A stretch of 64,000 nucleotides of DNA from Hymenopellis radicata (taxonomy: Eukaryota > Basidiomycota > Agaricomycetes > Agaricales > Physalacriaceae), in contig JADNRX010000236.1 of assembly GCA_015501595.1 (NCBI GenBank), forward strand, positions 1 through 64,000, given 5' to 3'. The translations under genes and the position numbers were made by a program. The notes under the pieces were generated by a model. It was not told where the DNA came from. It saw only the letters and a list, made by a program, of their open reading frames with translations, and did not search any database. The first letter of the stretch is position 1. Each line of letters opens with the position of its first letter. Of this stretch, positions 37,535 to 51,025 are shown one piece after another.

Positions 37535-39591
37535 TCATGTTGATAGATCCAGGTCAGTCTTGTCACTGGCGTCGGACCGAGTCTCGTGTACCCAATCCTT
37601 GATCCCTGCCGCTGCAGCGAGAGGATCTGTTTTATACGCCATCAAATAACCCTGAATACTTGCCATAGAAAACTCGTGCTCTGGGATTGCTTCAGCGAAG
37701 GCATCAGCAAGCTCTTGAAGTCGACTCTGTGAAAGTCTCAATACTCGGGTGGTGTGGAGTTTGTCCATGACAGTGACGCAGGACGGGACTGATGAAGACG
37801 CGTGGACAACGGGTAAGCCGTTTGAGGTGCTTTCTTTATCGTCCTCGGCGAGATCACTACCCCTCGGGTTGTAGAATCTCTTGAACAGCCCCTCCGCTTG
37901 ATATTTCGCGGCGAGCTTGAACTCAATGTGAAGGTCCATACGGCCAGGACGTGAAAGTGCTTTATCAAGCGATTCGTACTTGTTTGTAGTTGCGAAGAGG
38001 ATGCGCCCTTCCTGTGCGCCTATGCCGTCCAACGCATTGAGCAATCCGCTGAGACTGACACTACGTAGGCAATGCATGCGTAAGATTATAACGAGGAGTC
38101 TGATGATAGAACTAAGCTTACCCCAGATCTTGGACCGGCGGCCAGCCAACCATGGTGCCAGGCAAATCGTTGCCAGTGGCGTCACGATTCACCTTCCTAG
38201 TGAATGCGGCATCGATATCTTCAATTAGAGCGATACAATTGCCGGGGAGATCGTTAAAAAGTCTGGTAAGACCTGCATCGTCCATGCCAGCTTGCGAAAG
38301 AGATATGATATAGACGTCAAGGCCTAATTCGCCCGCAATGGCAGATATAAATGACGTTTTCCCGGAGCCGGGAGGACCGTACTGTATTCGATCGTCAGTT
38401 CCGAAGCAAATGACCATGTTAAAAAATGACAGGACCAGGAGATATCCACGGCGGAATGGAATACATCGTTCAGAGTACCAGGCTCTATTGCTCAGGAAAC
38501 TTATCGCGTCTTGGAGTAGAAGATCCTTTATAGCAGGATCAAGAACGATCGAATCAAAGCTCCGCTTTGGAGTGGTGGAGGAAAGTTTCCACTGCCCGGA
38601 GTCATTCGAACCCCAATGCACGTTGTTGAAAGCAGCCGTATAGACATTGGTTCCATGAATCAGGGTGGCCGCGTAAGCTTTCTGAGCCTCGCGAAGAAGA
38701 TCTAGAATAATAGATGTGTTCCCAGCGACGATGCTAGTGGCGAAACTTTCAAAATCAACGTAATGTCTTCAGGATGTCGCGTACCTGATGAACAGATTGG
38801 CGCCATTGAAGCCGCCACGAACTCCGCCGTAGAAGGGAGCAGGAGTTAGGTATCCTCCGTCATAGTCGTGATCGTATATCTCAGTTGAAGTTGGTGCAGC
38901 TCGTCCAACAGTTAGGTAATGCCTCTTGAACCAACATGAATAGTTGAAGCCAGTCTTAGGCACGAACCTAAGATCGCGGATTGCATCGTTGTCCTCCGGT
39001 TCGTAAGGCCCAAGGGCGCTGGAGCTCACAGAAAGGGCTTCACGGGAAAATCTAATCTTTCGAGCATTTGCTGGAAACAATTCTACTTGAGAACACGATG
39101 CCATTCATGAAGAATACGACTGACCCCATCCGGGCTGCTTCGAAAGCCAGACCAACATCCACTCTAAATATGCAGTCAGTGCTCACTAAGTGTCAAATCT
39201 TTGAGGCGTGAGAATATCGTACTATGGCAAGGTTCACTACTCGCAAACTCGACCTCAAGGTAAACCGAGTCCATGATCTTGGCCCGCACGGCTGTTCTCA
39301 AGCGCCAAAAATTGAACCTCAGCCGTCCAAATGCCCAACGGCAGAAATCGAAGACCCAGCCGAGGGCGGCGATAATCAGCCAGTCCCTGAGGGTAGAGAA
39401 CGAGCTCAGCCGGGAGATGAAGGAGGACACTTCTGCGGGAAGAGACAGGGAGGAGAAGATCTCGGGAGGATGAATTCAACTGCTGTAGAGTTTGCTGTCG
39501 AGTTTAGCGCCATCAGACTCCCGTCGATAAGAGGGCGCATCCCCTGCAAAAGCTGGATATTCATAAACTGCTGCATGGTAGGCATATCCAT
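37535..39591 (-). CDS. BCS1-like AAA ATPase, copy 2
   Basis: Tandem paralog of the gene at 34935-37077 in the same orientation with the same domain order. It starts MDMPTMQQFMNIQLLQGMRP, then the membrane segment LRDWLIIAALGWVFDFC, the BCS1 N domain (RSFDSIVLDPAIKDLLLQDA), Walker A YGPPGSGKTS, Walker B CIALIEDIDAAFTRK, and LFATTNKYESLDKALSRPGRMD. The C-terminal part, EHEFSMASIQGYLMAYKTDP, ends in DLDLST. One frame break lies early at 39464-39466 (GGG on the plus strand), where FIL must continue as PEIFSSLSLPAEVSS as in copy 1; the rest reads cleanly through several introns. Substrate unknown. The similarity of the two copies indicates tandem duplication. Confidence 0.8.
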
Positions 39592-40305
39592 GGCAGTAGA
39601 TTACTCTGAAACGGAAGGGAGCGAGTGGACGACACCGATAACTTGATTTATAAAGAGGTTGGTGAGTGGAAGGCCGCCTGGCGTGAGTCACCACGTCCCT
39701 TGATGGTGGAAGGAAGGAAGACAGGAAGATTGATTCTCGGAAATGATATTCGACGCGTGGCCTTGCGTAAGCCTGCGTCGTTCAATTGTAATCCTGTTCT
39801 ACTGGCCTACCTGGGCCGGCTTCCCGTAAGCCATATATTCGCTGTTTGACTCTGACATGCAACAGGCACTCATTGATTATTGGGTTTGTGGCCCCATATG
39901 TCCCATGTTTTACCGCGTCACTGGCGTCATCTAATGTGGGCAGACATAGTGGGGATAGGTGGCACGTACTTGCCTGTATTCCGCCACCGGCGTTCCTCTG
40001 TGGGACCGTGCCGTGTATCGACTTCCTTGGTCCCGGCTCTGACGCAGCTTTCGTCATCGTGGGCGCGAGTTTCTGACACGTAGACCGCGCAGGACCGCGC
40101 CTTGCAACATCGAGACAATCTGTCACTATGGTTAGAAAAATCGTCGGTTTGGCTCAGTTTCTAGTCTGAGTGACGAGGGACGGCGGAAGGAGGCGATCCT
40201 TGTCACGTGAAGGAACAAATTACCCTTCCTTTTCCGCTGCCTCTGACGGTGATGTCGTCCTAAAACTGACGATAAGTGGTGTTCAACTGAATGGCGAATT
40301 TATTG
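39592..40305. other. Intergenic, nothing recognised
   Basis: Promoter region of BCS1-like copy 2 and 3' region of COQ8. Reading frames are short and show no resemblance to known proteins. Confidence 0.4.
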
Positions 40306-42613
40306 CTATGGATCATACTGGTCAACAACAACATCCCAAATGCGTTTGGTATCGATGGTCGCTTCCAACCTAGCGGCCAAGAGAAACGCGCCGCTAAGCT
40401 TCCTGTTCAAGCTATACGTCTCCCGGGGCGGCGGCGTGAGTCGGTGCTGCAACATGACCGGTATTTGCGCACGAATCTCCGCTGTTATATCTGCCCAAAG
40501 TGTTCTAGGTCCGAATGAAAATGGCTGCGTTGTCGTAGCCTTGAAAGGAGTAGCCAATAGCGTCATGGACTTGACATGCGCGTCAAGCATCAGCTGTAGT
40601 CTTCGTCAATATCGCTGGTGTTTTATGAATAGGGAAAAATAACCTCGTTCTCATCCCCCGTCAGATACCCTACTTTTAAACTCCAATCGACGCAAGCTTG
40701 CCAGTTATCTGAGGCCGCAGCTTTTAGGAGGTTCAACCACCCATCCATAAACTCTTTCGAATATTCCCTTGTTGCTCCAAAATCGACCAAGCCAATCCTG
40801 CGCGAGCGGGAATCCCAGAGGAAGTTGGTCCAATTCGGATCCGTTTGCATCATGCGGAAGTGGAAGAGTTCTCTCAGGCAAAGTTCAATTACTCGAGATG
40901 CGATCTGTTGAGAACATCAAAGGGGGGAAATAAAGAAAATGCGAGGAGTCAAACATCATTGCGGTCGACTTGTGATAATGCCTTCACGCCTGCTTCTCCG
41001 ACGCTGACACCGTCGATGTGTTCCATAACCAGAACACGCTCGGTGCTACCGTCCCATACCCAAGGGACCTTGAACCGTTCGTCATCCTTCAGATTGGATG
41101 CAAACATTCTGAGAAACGAGGCTTCTCTCGCATAGTCGCACTCGTCCGCAAGTTCGCCTTTCATGACCTGCAGTTCGGAATGAGCATCTGCCAAGCACCT
41201 CGGGGAAAATACGCACCGAGACAGTCCGGTCCAGAAAGAGTCCTTTTGGCAGGAGCTTTCCAGCAGTCAATAAAAACTTGATATACCCCAGATCCGTCTC
41301 AATTGAATTGGCGATGTTTGGGAACTGAATTTTGACCGCGACCGGCAAAGGTACATGCGTCGGGGAGAGTTCCGCCTTCAGAACAGCCTGATGGACTTGA
41401 CCGATCGATGCAGCGGCGAATGGGATGCGATCGAAAGAGTCAAAGCAGGCAGCCCATTCATTGCCCAGAGAATCTCGCATGACTCTCTGACACAAAGACA
41501 GACCGATAAGGCACGAAAACAGAGGGGAAAGGAATAACATACCTCCATCTGCGCGTCGGGCATATAATGCGCGCTGTCTTGAACACGTCTAAAGATTTGG
41601 TCTACTTCCGGTGGAAGAATATGCGTGTCTGTTGATAAATGTTAGCAGTGTTTGGCTATAAGTAGGTACGTTTGACCTTGAATACTAAGAAACTGGCCCA
41701 GCTTCAAAGCCGCGCCACGCATTTGTGACAGCTTAGACACCAGGCGCTTGATGTTTGCCTCAGTCATCATAACGGAAGACTCCGTATTCGAGCTGCTGCC
41801 TGTCCTACGAATGATTTCTGAGGCGGCGCCATAGCCCAAAGAAGCAGCAAGGCCTGAAAAATGGTTTTAAGCGTTGAACAAGGGAAAGGTCGGGTGTGAT
41901 GTACCTCCGTAATGGAACAGGCGGCCTATTTTGGAGGAAGGAACTTTGGAGGACATCAAGTTTCGGGATGTGGGAGTGAGGTCTGGGGATACGCGCTCAA
42001 AAATGAGCTCGGACGATTCCGCTACAATTCTACGCGGCGGAATTGTCGCAGTCGACGCCTCAGCGGGAGATTGAGCAACTGGTGTAGTTTTCTCTTCAGA
42101 AAGAGGAGCAAAAGGAGGAGAAGGCGCGTCTACTGTGCTCTTCAAGAACCGTCAAGATATAATGCAGAGTGGGCTAAGCCAAGGACATACGGCCATTAGT
42201 TCCGGGAGTTCTTCATGGATGCCGGATATCTCTTCAAGGGTCTGTGAGGACATTAATCAAACGAATGATAGCACAAAATGGCCAACACACGTCAGCTCCC
42301 GTTGCCTGAAGGAAGGTTTCGACTGGCGGTCTTTTTACATCGCGCTCGACGCGAACCTGATGCTCGGGACGTTCATACAGCGTGACGGGCTCTGTCTTTT
42401 CGTTTTATGAGTCGTATCGAGCCCTAAACGCGATGTGCTCACCGTTTTGTCATCGCACGGTCTTCTGCCCGCGGTTGAGCGCGTAGGTTGGGCCGAGCCG
42501 CGATTCAACGTCCCGCCCGTGGCCTGGGCCGCTCTTATACGCGCCGCATGCGAGAGAACGTCGACAGTGGTGGACAGGACACAGAGCCAGTTGTATGCTG
42601 GTCCTGGCGGCAT
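40306..42613 (-). CDS. COQ8: Atypical kinase COQ8 (ABC1/ADCK/UbiB family)
   Basis: Mitochondrial UbiB-family ATPase required for ubiquinone synthesis. Start ATG gives MPPGPAYNWLCVLSTTVDVLSHAARIRA. Downstream exons encode TLYERPEHQVRVERD and TLEEISGIHEELPELMA. The family hallmark KxGQ motif is in MRGAALKLGQFLS, and the alanine-rich loop is AAASIGQVHQAVLK. ECDYAREA, RVLVMEHIDGVSV, QTDPNWTNFLWD and LVDFGATREY follow, with the metal-binding DFG. The C-terminus contains RLTPPPRETYSLNRKLSGAF and ends VVDQYDP. About seven introns. One base appears to be missing at the end of exon 1 (42442-42443), because the following exon reads correctly only in the adjacent frame. The antisense membrane-protein gene at 42872 begins 258 bp away, so the promoters are shared. 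Confidence 0.9.
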
Positions 42614-42871
42614 GCAAGGATGACCGAATCAGGAAGGAAGAGGGTAACCTCGGAAAGGAAAGGCCATTGCCTATTTTAGCCTGCCGCCTGCTTCCACCAA
42701 ACGTCCAGGCCCATTCTCTCCTGTTGGCTTTGGGGTCCCCAGATCGTTGTGTCTCATTCTGAATTGGCGGATGACGGAACCTAAATGATCCCGTGTCCCT
42801 CGTGTTTGTATAAGCTGGTAGATGTATATATGATAAACGCGTTCACCTCCAACTTCCAGGCTCCTTTCGCG

Positions 42872-44291
42872 ATGGCGCTGAACGATAACGACGCTGCACT
42901 CGTTGGGTCTTACGCGTCTACATTTTTCTTTGGTGCGCTGAAGTGATTTACATTGTCCAGTTCGCTGATGGAGGTTAGGGATATACCTCGTAATTGCAGT
43001 AGAGTGCAGCAAGTTACTCTATCAGCGCTACAAGACTGGCCGTGGTCATAAGTACCTCGCAACCACACACGTCTTGCTCCTCGTGTTTATCAGTACGGTA
43101 AATCTGTCGTTTCCTCGGATACAGTATCTTCTCAACTCACTTTTGCAGAGATGCCTCGCTACAGCTGAACGAGCCATGAACGCCTACAAATATTCCAACG
43201 TTAGCAGGGGCGTTATTGCCATGGGAGGTTACTCATCGCCAATGGGTTTACTCGTCTGCATCCTCTTTGTCCTCGTCGTACTCATTTATGATGCATTTCT
43301 GGTACATATTGATTGCCATTCCACTTGATCCCCATGCACTAATCAGGACTCTAGATCTTCCGAACTTTCGTTGTGTGGAATAACGGCTTCATAGTCATTG
43401 TGATTCCTGTTCTTGCGACCCTTGCTGACCTTGGTAAGTTTCGACTCAACCAGGAACCTTTGCGTCGTGTCCCTCAAGGTTGCTTAGGGTCCGGCACTTG
43501 GTGGATATACCTAAACGCTACCTTCATCGAAGTCAGAGGTTTACCGACTAATCTTGTAACGGCCTTGACCGTCTTTTCCTCCTTGACGGCGTTCGTCAAT
43601 GTTTTCTGTACCGGCAGGTCACTTTTCGTGCAGTTTTGTCCTATATCTGACCCGTGACGTCTCTGCAGGACTCATTGCTTATCGAATTCTTGGCGTTAAA
43701 ACCCGATCCAAAGGCCTCAAGCGGGACGATTCCTTTACACGGATAGTAGCTCTTGTCGTAGAATCAGGTATGTCCTATGACTGTATTTCAAATGGTCATT
43801 CGACGTTCTTCTAGCTGTGGCTACTTGTATCGTGTCTTTGTGTATCATCATCACTCTCGTGGTTCGATCCTTCTCATGTTATATCTTCTCGGACATTGTG
43901 AGTCATTCATGCAGACTAGTAGGAGTTGGTGTTGTTATTGACAAAACATTCTCAGTCCGCTCCTACCATTGTATGTTCCTTTTATGACGCCACGCAACCA
44001 ACGGACTGATCAGGATTATTCACAGGGCATCGTGGTACGTGATTTCCCTCTCCAGTCGTTCTTTATCAACGCGCTTGTTCCCCTAGTTTTGTAGCATTGT
44101 TATACGCGTCAGCCAAGGACGAAGTCACGGCGACCCCACTCGTGCTTCCTCGAACGAGATCCGCTGGAACTCTAGTGAAAATGAGGACCCAGAAACCACC
44201 GCCTCGAGCGGCAATGTCCCTATCTGCCTTGAGAGCGTTGTACACTCAGAGAACAGTCGTGAAGACCAAAACTTCAATCGCTCCACCCTGA
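42872..44291 (+). CDS. Multi-pass membrane protein of a basidiomycete family, function unknown
   Basis: Start MALNDNDAALVGSYAST. The exons join to a protein with about six or seven hydrophobic segments: GIYLVIAVECSKLLY, THVLLLVFIST, LLVCILFVLVVLIYDAFL, VIVIPVLATLADL, TALTVFSSLTAFVNVFCTGLIAY, IVALVVESAVATCIVSLCII and a last one before the tail. The loop after the fifth segment (RILGVKTRSKG) and the long basic C-terminal tail ending KTKTSIAPP are hydrophilic. The arrangement resembles the expanded agaricomycete family of 7-TM proteins annotated only as hypothetical membrane proteins. No enzyme motif was seen. Seven or more introns, one near 43960-44030 with a very short exon between. Borders are approximate. 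Confidence 0.65.
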
Positions 44292-44688
44292 AACTCGCGC
44301 GTGTCCCTCCTCCAGAGTTGCCTGTTTTTGAAAGAACTATCATCAAAGGCGAGGCCTACTAGTGTTAGCCTAGGTTAGCCTAACATTCCTTCCTACTACT
44401 TACCTACTTGTATTTGTATTTGTTCGTATCTCTATGAGACTGTAATTTTATCGGTTTAATCTAGGACAACCGTTCGTTTGAGTGTTGAACGCGTCAAGCA
44501 TGGGCTTTTGATTCGGGGTCTGAGCGCTGCTGTGGTTGCAGACCGTTGCACACGAACGACGGAGAGCAGCTCTGTTGGCCGATGGCCGAGATCACCCTAT
44601 GTATTTTTGGGCGCTGTCATGTTTCGGTCGGCGATGGCCGAGAGATCCCCACGCAACGCAGTCCCTCCACGGCCTCCTCCAAACCACC
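44292..44688. other. Intergenic upstream of calmodulin
   Basis: Contains the imperfect direct repeat TTAGCCTAGGTTAGCCTAAC at about 44365-44384. Otherwise it is the presumed calmodulin promoter and 5' leader. Confidence 0.4.
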
Positions 44689-45440
<752 letters not shown>

Positions 45441-45937
45441 TGGCCATGTCCCTTCTACTAGGTTTGGACTATCGATTCTAGTTGCGTGGACAGCAGAAAT
45501 CTCTAGTGTACCAGTATGACAAGGAGACTTTGAGCAGATTAACGCGCGTGATTGAGCGCTCTCGGTCGCTCTAGGTCTGGATGTGACGTCCGTGTTGCGA
45601 TCGTACCGCTTTGCAAACGGAGGTCAACATTTCGGTCTGCCGTGTCCGCCAGGGCAAGGGCTATCAGCAAAAACAGCACAGCTTGGTGGATAGTGCGTCA
45701 TTTCAAGCACTGCCTTTCAGATTGATGAATGCGGAGCTGCTAAGCTGTGCTACGGAAGCTTTACACGTCTTTCGCGGGGTATATAAGTGCACGCGTATGT
45801 TGAAAATTCGAACCCCACTGACAACCCTTCCTGGCTCCAATTTAAAGTGCGCTGAAACGTTTCAATTGATGCCGTAAATCTTGTAATATCTTTAGCATCT
45901 TTGCGGTCTCTTTCCAACCACCTTCTGCCTGTTAACG
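45441..45937. other. Intergenic between calmodulin genes
   Basis: Contains a TATA box (45780-45786) for the second gene. No other gene seen. Confidence 0.4.
45780..45786 (+). promoter_or_regulatory. TATA box of the calmodulin-like gene
   Basis: TATATAA in the context GGGGTATATAAGTGC, about 150 bases before the ATG at 45938. Confidence 0.5.
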
Positions 45938-46756
45938 ATGTCCGACCAAATGGTAAGAGCATCCTGCTTTCATGTCGCTCGGAACTCAAAGACGTCTCCT
46001 AGACCACTGGCACGTCCCAACTTGGTCGATCTCTCCCAGAGTAACTGACCTTTCTGATCTTCAGAGCAAGTCTCAGGTATGTACGATTTGAACTGGTGTT
46101 GCCTTCATTGCTCAACTACCTGTAGAATTCAAGGAGGCTTTCTCCCTCTTCGACAAAGGTGCGTATGAAACTCTCATTGCAAAGGACGCCATTCACATCA
46201 TGCAGATAACGATGGCACTATCACCACGACCGAGCTGGGAACAGTGATGCGCTCTCTCGGTCAGAATCCCACAGAAGCCGAGCTTCAGGACATGATAAAC
46301 GAAGTCGACGCAGATGGAAATGGGACAATTGATTTCCCAGAGTTCCTCTCAATGATGTCGAAGCGGGTGCTCGATCTTGACAGCGAGGAGGAGATCCGGC
46401 AGGCGTTTATGGTTTTTGACAAGGACAAAAACGGGACCATCAGCGCCTTGGAGTTGAAGCAGGTCATGGCTGGCTTAGGTGCGCTTCCTCGTCGGAGCTT
46501 GGTGTGGCGTGAACTAATCTTAAATCTATATTGGGAAGGTGAACATCTAACTGACGCTGAACTTGACGCCATGATTAAGGAGGCTGATGCTGATAATAAT
46601 GGAGTGATTGACTACGCAGGTGAGCACTCGTCACTCCCTCTGTAATTCATTAACGAGTTCATTCCTTTCAAAAGAGTTCGTCAAGGTAAAGCCCTCGATA
46701 TTCCATCCGCGTCCTCGTCGGCTGATGAGTATTCTTAGATGATGCGTGGTCCATGA
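45938..46756 (+). CDS. Diverged calmodulin-like protein
   Basis: Tandem paralog of the calmodulin gene. The ATG at 45938 begins MSDQM; introns follow, then [21 protein letters not shown]. Calcium loops: [36 protein letters not shown] and [12 protein letters not shown]; all keep acidic ligands at positions 1 and 12. The end EFVKMMRGP replaces the usual lysine end. The first half (loops 1-2, with [21 protein letters not shown]) is nearly identical to calmodulin, while the second half is clearly diverged ([40 protein letters not shown]). Exon-intron layout parallels its neighbour. It probably binds Ca2+, but its partners could differ. Confidence 0.88.
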
Positions 46757-46863
46757 TCGATTCAATATCATCCAAATCTATAAATATACATCCCATCTCG
46801 TTTGCTTTCATTACTTCTTATTGTACGCACATCAGATTGGCTATCCTCGAACAATAATACTAC

Positions 46864-49800
46864 TCAATTCGAAAAGCCCCCAGTCGCCAGTGAATCTGGC
46901 AAGGTACCCCCACATCCCCGCGTTTGTGCAGCGGTCGCGTCGGAATCAACCTGGATGAGAATCTCACCACCGCCAACCACGTCGTTCCAAGATATTGCGC
47001 AAATACTATCGCTTTGTATCCCGTTGATCGTTATGCTCTTGACGTACACGCGACTTCCGTCGGGAGGAGACGCTGCCAGAGAAGCGCTGTCAAAGTCTGT
47101 CACCGTGAATTTTGTCGTTGTCCCGAGCACATCGTTTCTCAACGAGAACGACGAGACCATGGGCGAGCCAATGAGCATCTGCGTCGTACTGATGACCGGA
47201 TACAGACCGAGTATATGGAACACCAAAAGGGCGGCCATAGCGCCTGAGTCGTCGTTTCCTGGAAGGCTGAAAATAGACCATAGAATTTTGAGCCATTTTT
47301 AGGGCGGTGGAATGCCTCACCCGTTGATGCCTGTGCCAAAATTGTCAAAGACGACTTCTCTAACGCGTAGAGCGCTGAGATCTGGACGCCCAGCATAATG
47401 ATAGATCCAGGGCATAGCGAATGACGGCTCGTTTCCTGCAAGGAAGTACCCTTTGGAAAAGTAGTGATTACTGGTAGCGTATAGCTTTCAATTAGCGCTC
47501 ATAGCAAATCGGGGAAGAGGCGTACACGCGATCAATGAAAGTCGCATTGCCTCCCATCAGGTCAATCAGAGTGGCGACTGACTGAGGAGCGTAGAAGCTA
47601 TACTCCCAGGACGAAGCTGTGAGAAACCTATCAGCTGGCATACTAGGGACTAGATCAAGCGAGTTACATTCGTAGAATCCGACGTTGTTATCTGAACCAC
47701 GGGCGCAGGAATGACCAACAGGATCGACGGGAGAACAGGCATCTGGCGAACTGAATGCAAAGGTGCCATTCTGCGAGAGGCCTACGCGTCAACAATTCAG
47801 CTGACGATGAGTTGCAGACGCGACCCACAGGGTATCTTCGTTGAGCAAAGCCTGTAAATCCATCCTGGCTCACACTCGGATCCCACATATTGACAAAATT
47901 CATAGACCGGTTCGTGTACTTCGCAATATCGGCCTCAGACTTGCTTAGCACTCTACCCGCCTGGCGCACAGCAAAGTCGCCTACGGCATACTATAGGGAA
48001 CACTGTAAACGGCTGCCCTCGTCGAAGTAGTACTATTAGCGCACCTCCCACGCACGAGACGCCTCTCGCGTCGGTAATCCCGTCGATCCCGAAGGGTCTA
48101 CCCAATCCGTAGGGATATACCCAAACTGGATCCATGCGGTGTTTTGGCGGCCCACTGCACTCTCGTCTGAGAATGATGGCAATCGATATCAGAAAATGAA
48201 AGCAGTACCTCGATACCAGTCAGGTGGCTGTATGCATGATGAGCGTGATGGATGGGATAGACAGAATGTTGATTTGCGCTGACCGTGTTCTCCGCTGTGT
48301 CGACAAGGGCTTGATAGAGATCGTCGGTCGACACGCCTAGATCCGAAGCGTGCGAGGCGTACTTCACCGCGAAGTCGCCTAGTATCGGCATGCCGTTGCT
48401 TCCGCCTTGGACGTAGCCACTGCAGGACGATAAGCAAATGAAATCGATACTATGGTGGTCATTTACGCTTTGGTGTTCGCACGGCATTCTGGGATATAGC
48501 CTGTGATACCTTCATTTCAGAAAGCACAACGATGGTAGTTGGACGGTCGAACCGGTATTTCGCCATCCATCAATGTAAGAATTGATAATATCAGCCCATT
48601 CACGTGGGTTAACGAGAGACTGGAGAGGATGAACAGTGCGGAACGTGTCCCAGGAACTGAAAATTACGGTTAAAATTGAAGGTAGTATCTCGGCCGGGTA
48701 ACTTGCCAGAAAAGCGCATCGTAGAAAGGTTCATCTGTCTGCCAATACGGATTTTCATCAGTCAAGTTTGCTGGGACAAGAGAAGCGCGATAGAGCTAAT
48801 GACATCCAATCAGTAAATGCACAGATGAAGGATAGAAGCCTACTGAAGAATAGAGAAGTTCTACAACTGTCGCATCCTCGACAGCAGTGTCAACCTGAAC
48901 GCGTGATAGCACGTCCTCCCACTTGTCAACTGACGCTTGCTGTACTGAATCCCAGTCCCATGAGGGCACCTCGGCCTCTGCATTAGCACATGCTTGATCA
49001 GCACTGATCATGGAGATCCCGAAACGGGCAGTTACAGTCGACGAGTTGAACGAAAGTAGAGCGCCAGCTTGAGTGCCAGAGTAGACACTCGTCTTGTAAG
49101 GAAAGGTAACAGACGTGGATCCCGGCGAGACTGTGACAGCACTCGCGTTAGTCGCTGCCGACTGATACGTGCCGGTCTGTGTCAAGGGCTGAGTAACGAA
49201 ATCCGACGCGAAGTCATAGCAAGCGTGTGCCGTATAGTTATCGGGTCCGTAGCTCTAGAAATCAGATTCATCGATGCATGCTTTACATTGGCAGGAGTTA
49301 GAGCGGACCTGGAAATAGATGCCATCCAACATCACACGACCGCCAGACAAAGTCAGACTTCCACCTGAGAACGAGCGTTGAAGGTCATTCGCGAGGTCGA
49401 CGACAACATGGTTCGTGCTGCTTCCTGATGGATAAGTGAATTTGATCAAGCCCGCCCTCCTAGTTGAGGTGGCCTCCAGTTTTATGCCGTTCACGAACGT
49501 GGATGTGAAATACCCTGGACTCGCGTCTTAAAGAAGGATAATAAGCATAGCGCTCATCATGGACAAGGGTACGGAAACAGACTATCGGTATTTGCGGCTC
49601 TCAGAGCTGCTCTCGCAGATATGCTGACCGGGCAGGATGTAAACGAGCAGCCTGTCAAGGGAAACAGAGGGAAGATTCCGTATCCGCCTGCAGTGTTTCC
49701 TCCAGTGCCTTCGTCATGCATGAGCGAAATTCCAGTGATGCTCGAGTTGTCATGGATGTATCCAGCCTGTCGCGGCGTGGTGCTGACATCGATACCAACC

Positions 49801-50047
49801 TTTGCCATCGCGTGCGGAACCGCAGAACCTGATCTTCGACTTGAGTGGCATTCCTTGAAACAATCACGGAAAACACACCAGGAAATACATTTCCGCCACT
49901 TCCACCATTGGCTGCCGTAGCGGTTCCGATAAAGAGATTGACAAGAGACGTCAGATCTTCCGATGCCGCCCAGGAGGTTGGAAATTCAAACACAAGCAGA
50001 GGTAAGATCGCCAGAGAAAGAGTTCGCGTCGACAGCATGGAAAACAT
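46864..50047 (-). CDS. GH92 alpha-mannosidase, secreted
   Basis: Exo-acting Ca2+-dependent alpha-1,2-mannosidase family that trims mannans and N-glycans. Signal peptide: MFSMLSTRTLSLAILPLLVFEFPTSWA. Family features in order: LVNLFIGT and NGGSGGNVFPG near the N-terminus, VPHAMAKVGIDVS, ITGISLMHDEGTGG with GGYGIFPLFP, SGGRVMLDG, SYGPDNYTAHACYDF, then a region with DWDSVQQASVDKWEDVLSRVQV. Later comes GGSNGMPILGDFAVKYASH, and a C-terminal jelly-roll-like part with VYVKSITINGI. The C-terminus is SLATGGFSN. Many short introns; the first, near 49850, gives NVFPGSAVPHAMAK. Length is roughly 800 residues, usual for GH92. Start ATG at 50047 or 50038; both give a signal peptide. First of three secreted hydrolases in this part of the window. 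Confidence 0.85.
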
Positions 50048-50529
50048 GGCCGTCAACGAGTTAAACAGAGAGTCTGATCACTCAGAATCATATTAATATC
50101 GTGACTGGAAACGATTACACGAGGATAGGGACGGCCAGGGCTTGCACGTTCAACTTTCCGAAAGGTGATCAGAAGGTGATGAAGTTCAAATGTCGGTTTA
50201 CGACACACGTGCACGCCCTAGCACTTGCATTGTTGATCTTTCGTAAGTCAAATTAGTACATATACAGTGAGAAGAGTGCGATTCCTGACCTATAATACGC
50301 ATGTTCGTAAAATGTTGATTCCCCGGATGATGGGGCAAAAATGGAATCAACGTCAGTGTTTGGCGTCAGGCTGAAAATCAAATAAGAGGGTACGCCACAC
50401 ATCGACCGTTGCACTAAAGATAGAACGAGATCGGAAAGACGCGTCATAAAGGTGTCATAGCGCCCCGCTACTCACTATAAAAGAAGGAATGAGCGACGAT
50501 CCATAAATCCAACCCACCCATCGTACCAC
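50048..50529. other. Intergenic, divergent promoters
   Basis: Between the GH92 gene (minus) and the small plus-strand gene at 50530. Nothing else seen. Confidence 0.4.
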
Positions 50530-51025
50530 ATGTCGACAACCGAACAATTTGCTCCTACCGCTGCCGCCGTTCGCCCGCCTGATATGACTGAGCCCAGTGA
50601 CCAGCCAAACGAATCTGGTAGGGCACAAGTTGGAGACCTGTCCTCAGAATATCCTGAGCAGCGACATGCTGGCGCTATCGGGTATGGACCCAACTACCAC
50701 GCCGGTCCAGTATGTCCTTTGTCCTCTTCCACCACATAAGATTTACACGCGAATTGGCAGACCATGACAGACAACATCGTAGGGATGAAGGAAGTCGTCA
50801 AAGGCAAAGTAACGAAGAATCCAGATTTGATTCAGCACGGCCAGGAAAGAAAGACCGGCGTTTTGCAACAGAAGGAGAGGGAATCCGACGTAAGCTAAAC
50901 AGCGAATGTGGCGCTTCCTATCCTGATGGTTTCGACAGATGCAGTCAAACCCGTTTGAGCACGCGGACGATGGCGACTCGCAACATGAAGGAGCAGGCAG
51001 CCACAGTAGCGCCAGAGGACACTGA
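50530..51025 (+). CDS. Small hydrophilic conserved fungal protein, function unknown
   Basis: Exons 50530-50709, 50761-50889 and 50945-51025 encode 129 residues. The middle contains HAGPTMTDNIVGMKEVVKG followed by KVTKNPDLIQHGQERKTG. This lysine/glycine-rich pattern (VKGKV, a PxLIxHGxExKTG block, then an acidic NPFEHADD end) recurs in small basidiomycete proteins loosely similar to CsbD-type stress proteins. It has no signal peptide or membrane segment and is predicted to be soluble and partly disordered. Introns of 51 and 55 nt have clean borders. The promoter region is shared with the GH92 gene. Confidence 0.65.

Noticed and set aside
45938..46756. Second calmodulin as a pseudogene
   Set aside because: All four calcium loops keep their ligands, splice sites are clean and no stop or frame break was found.
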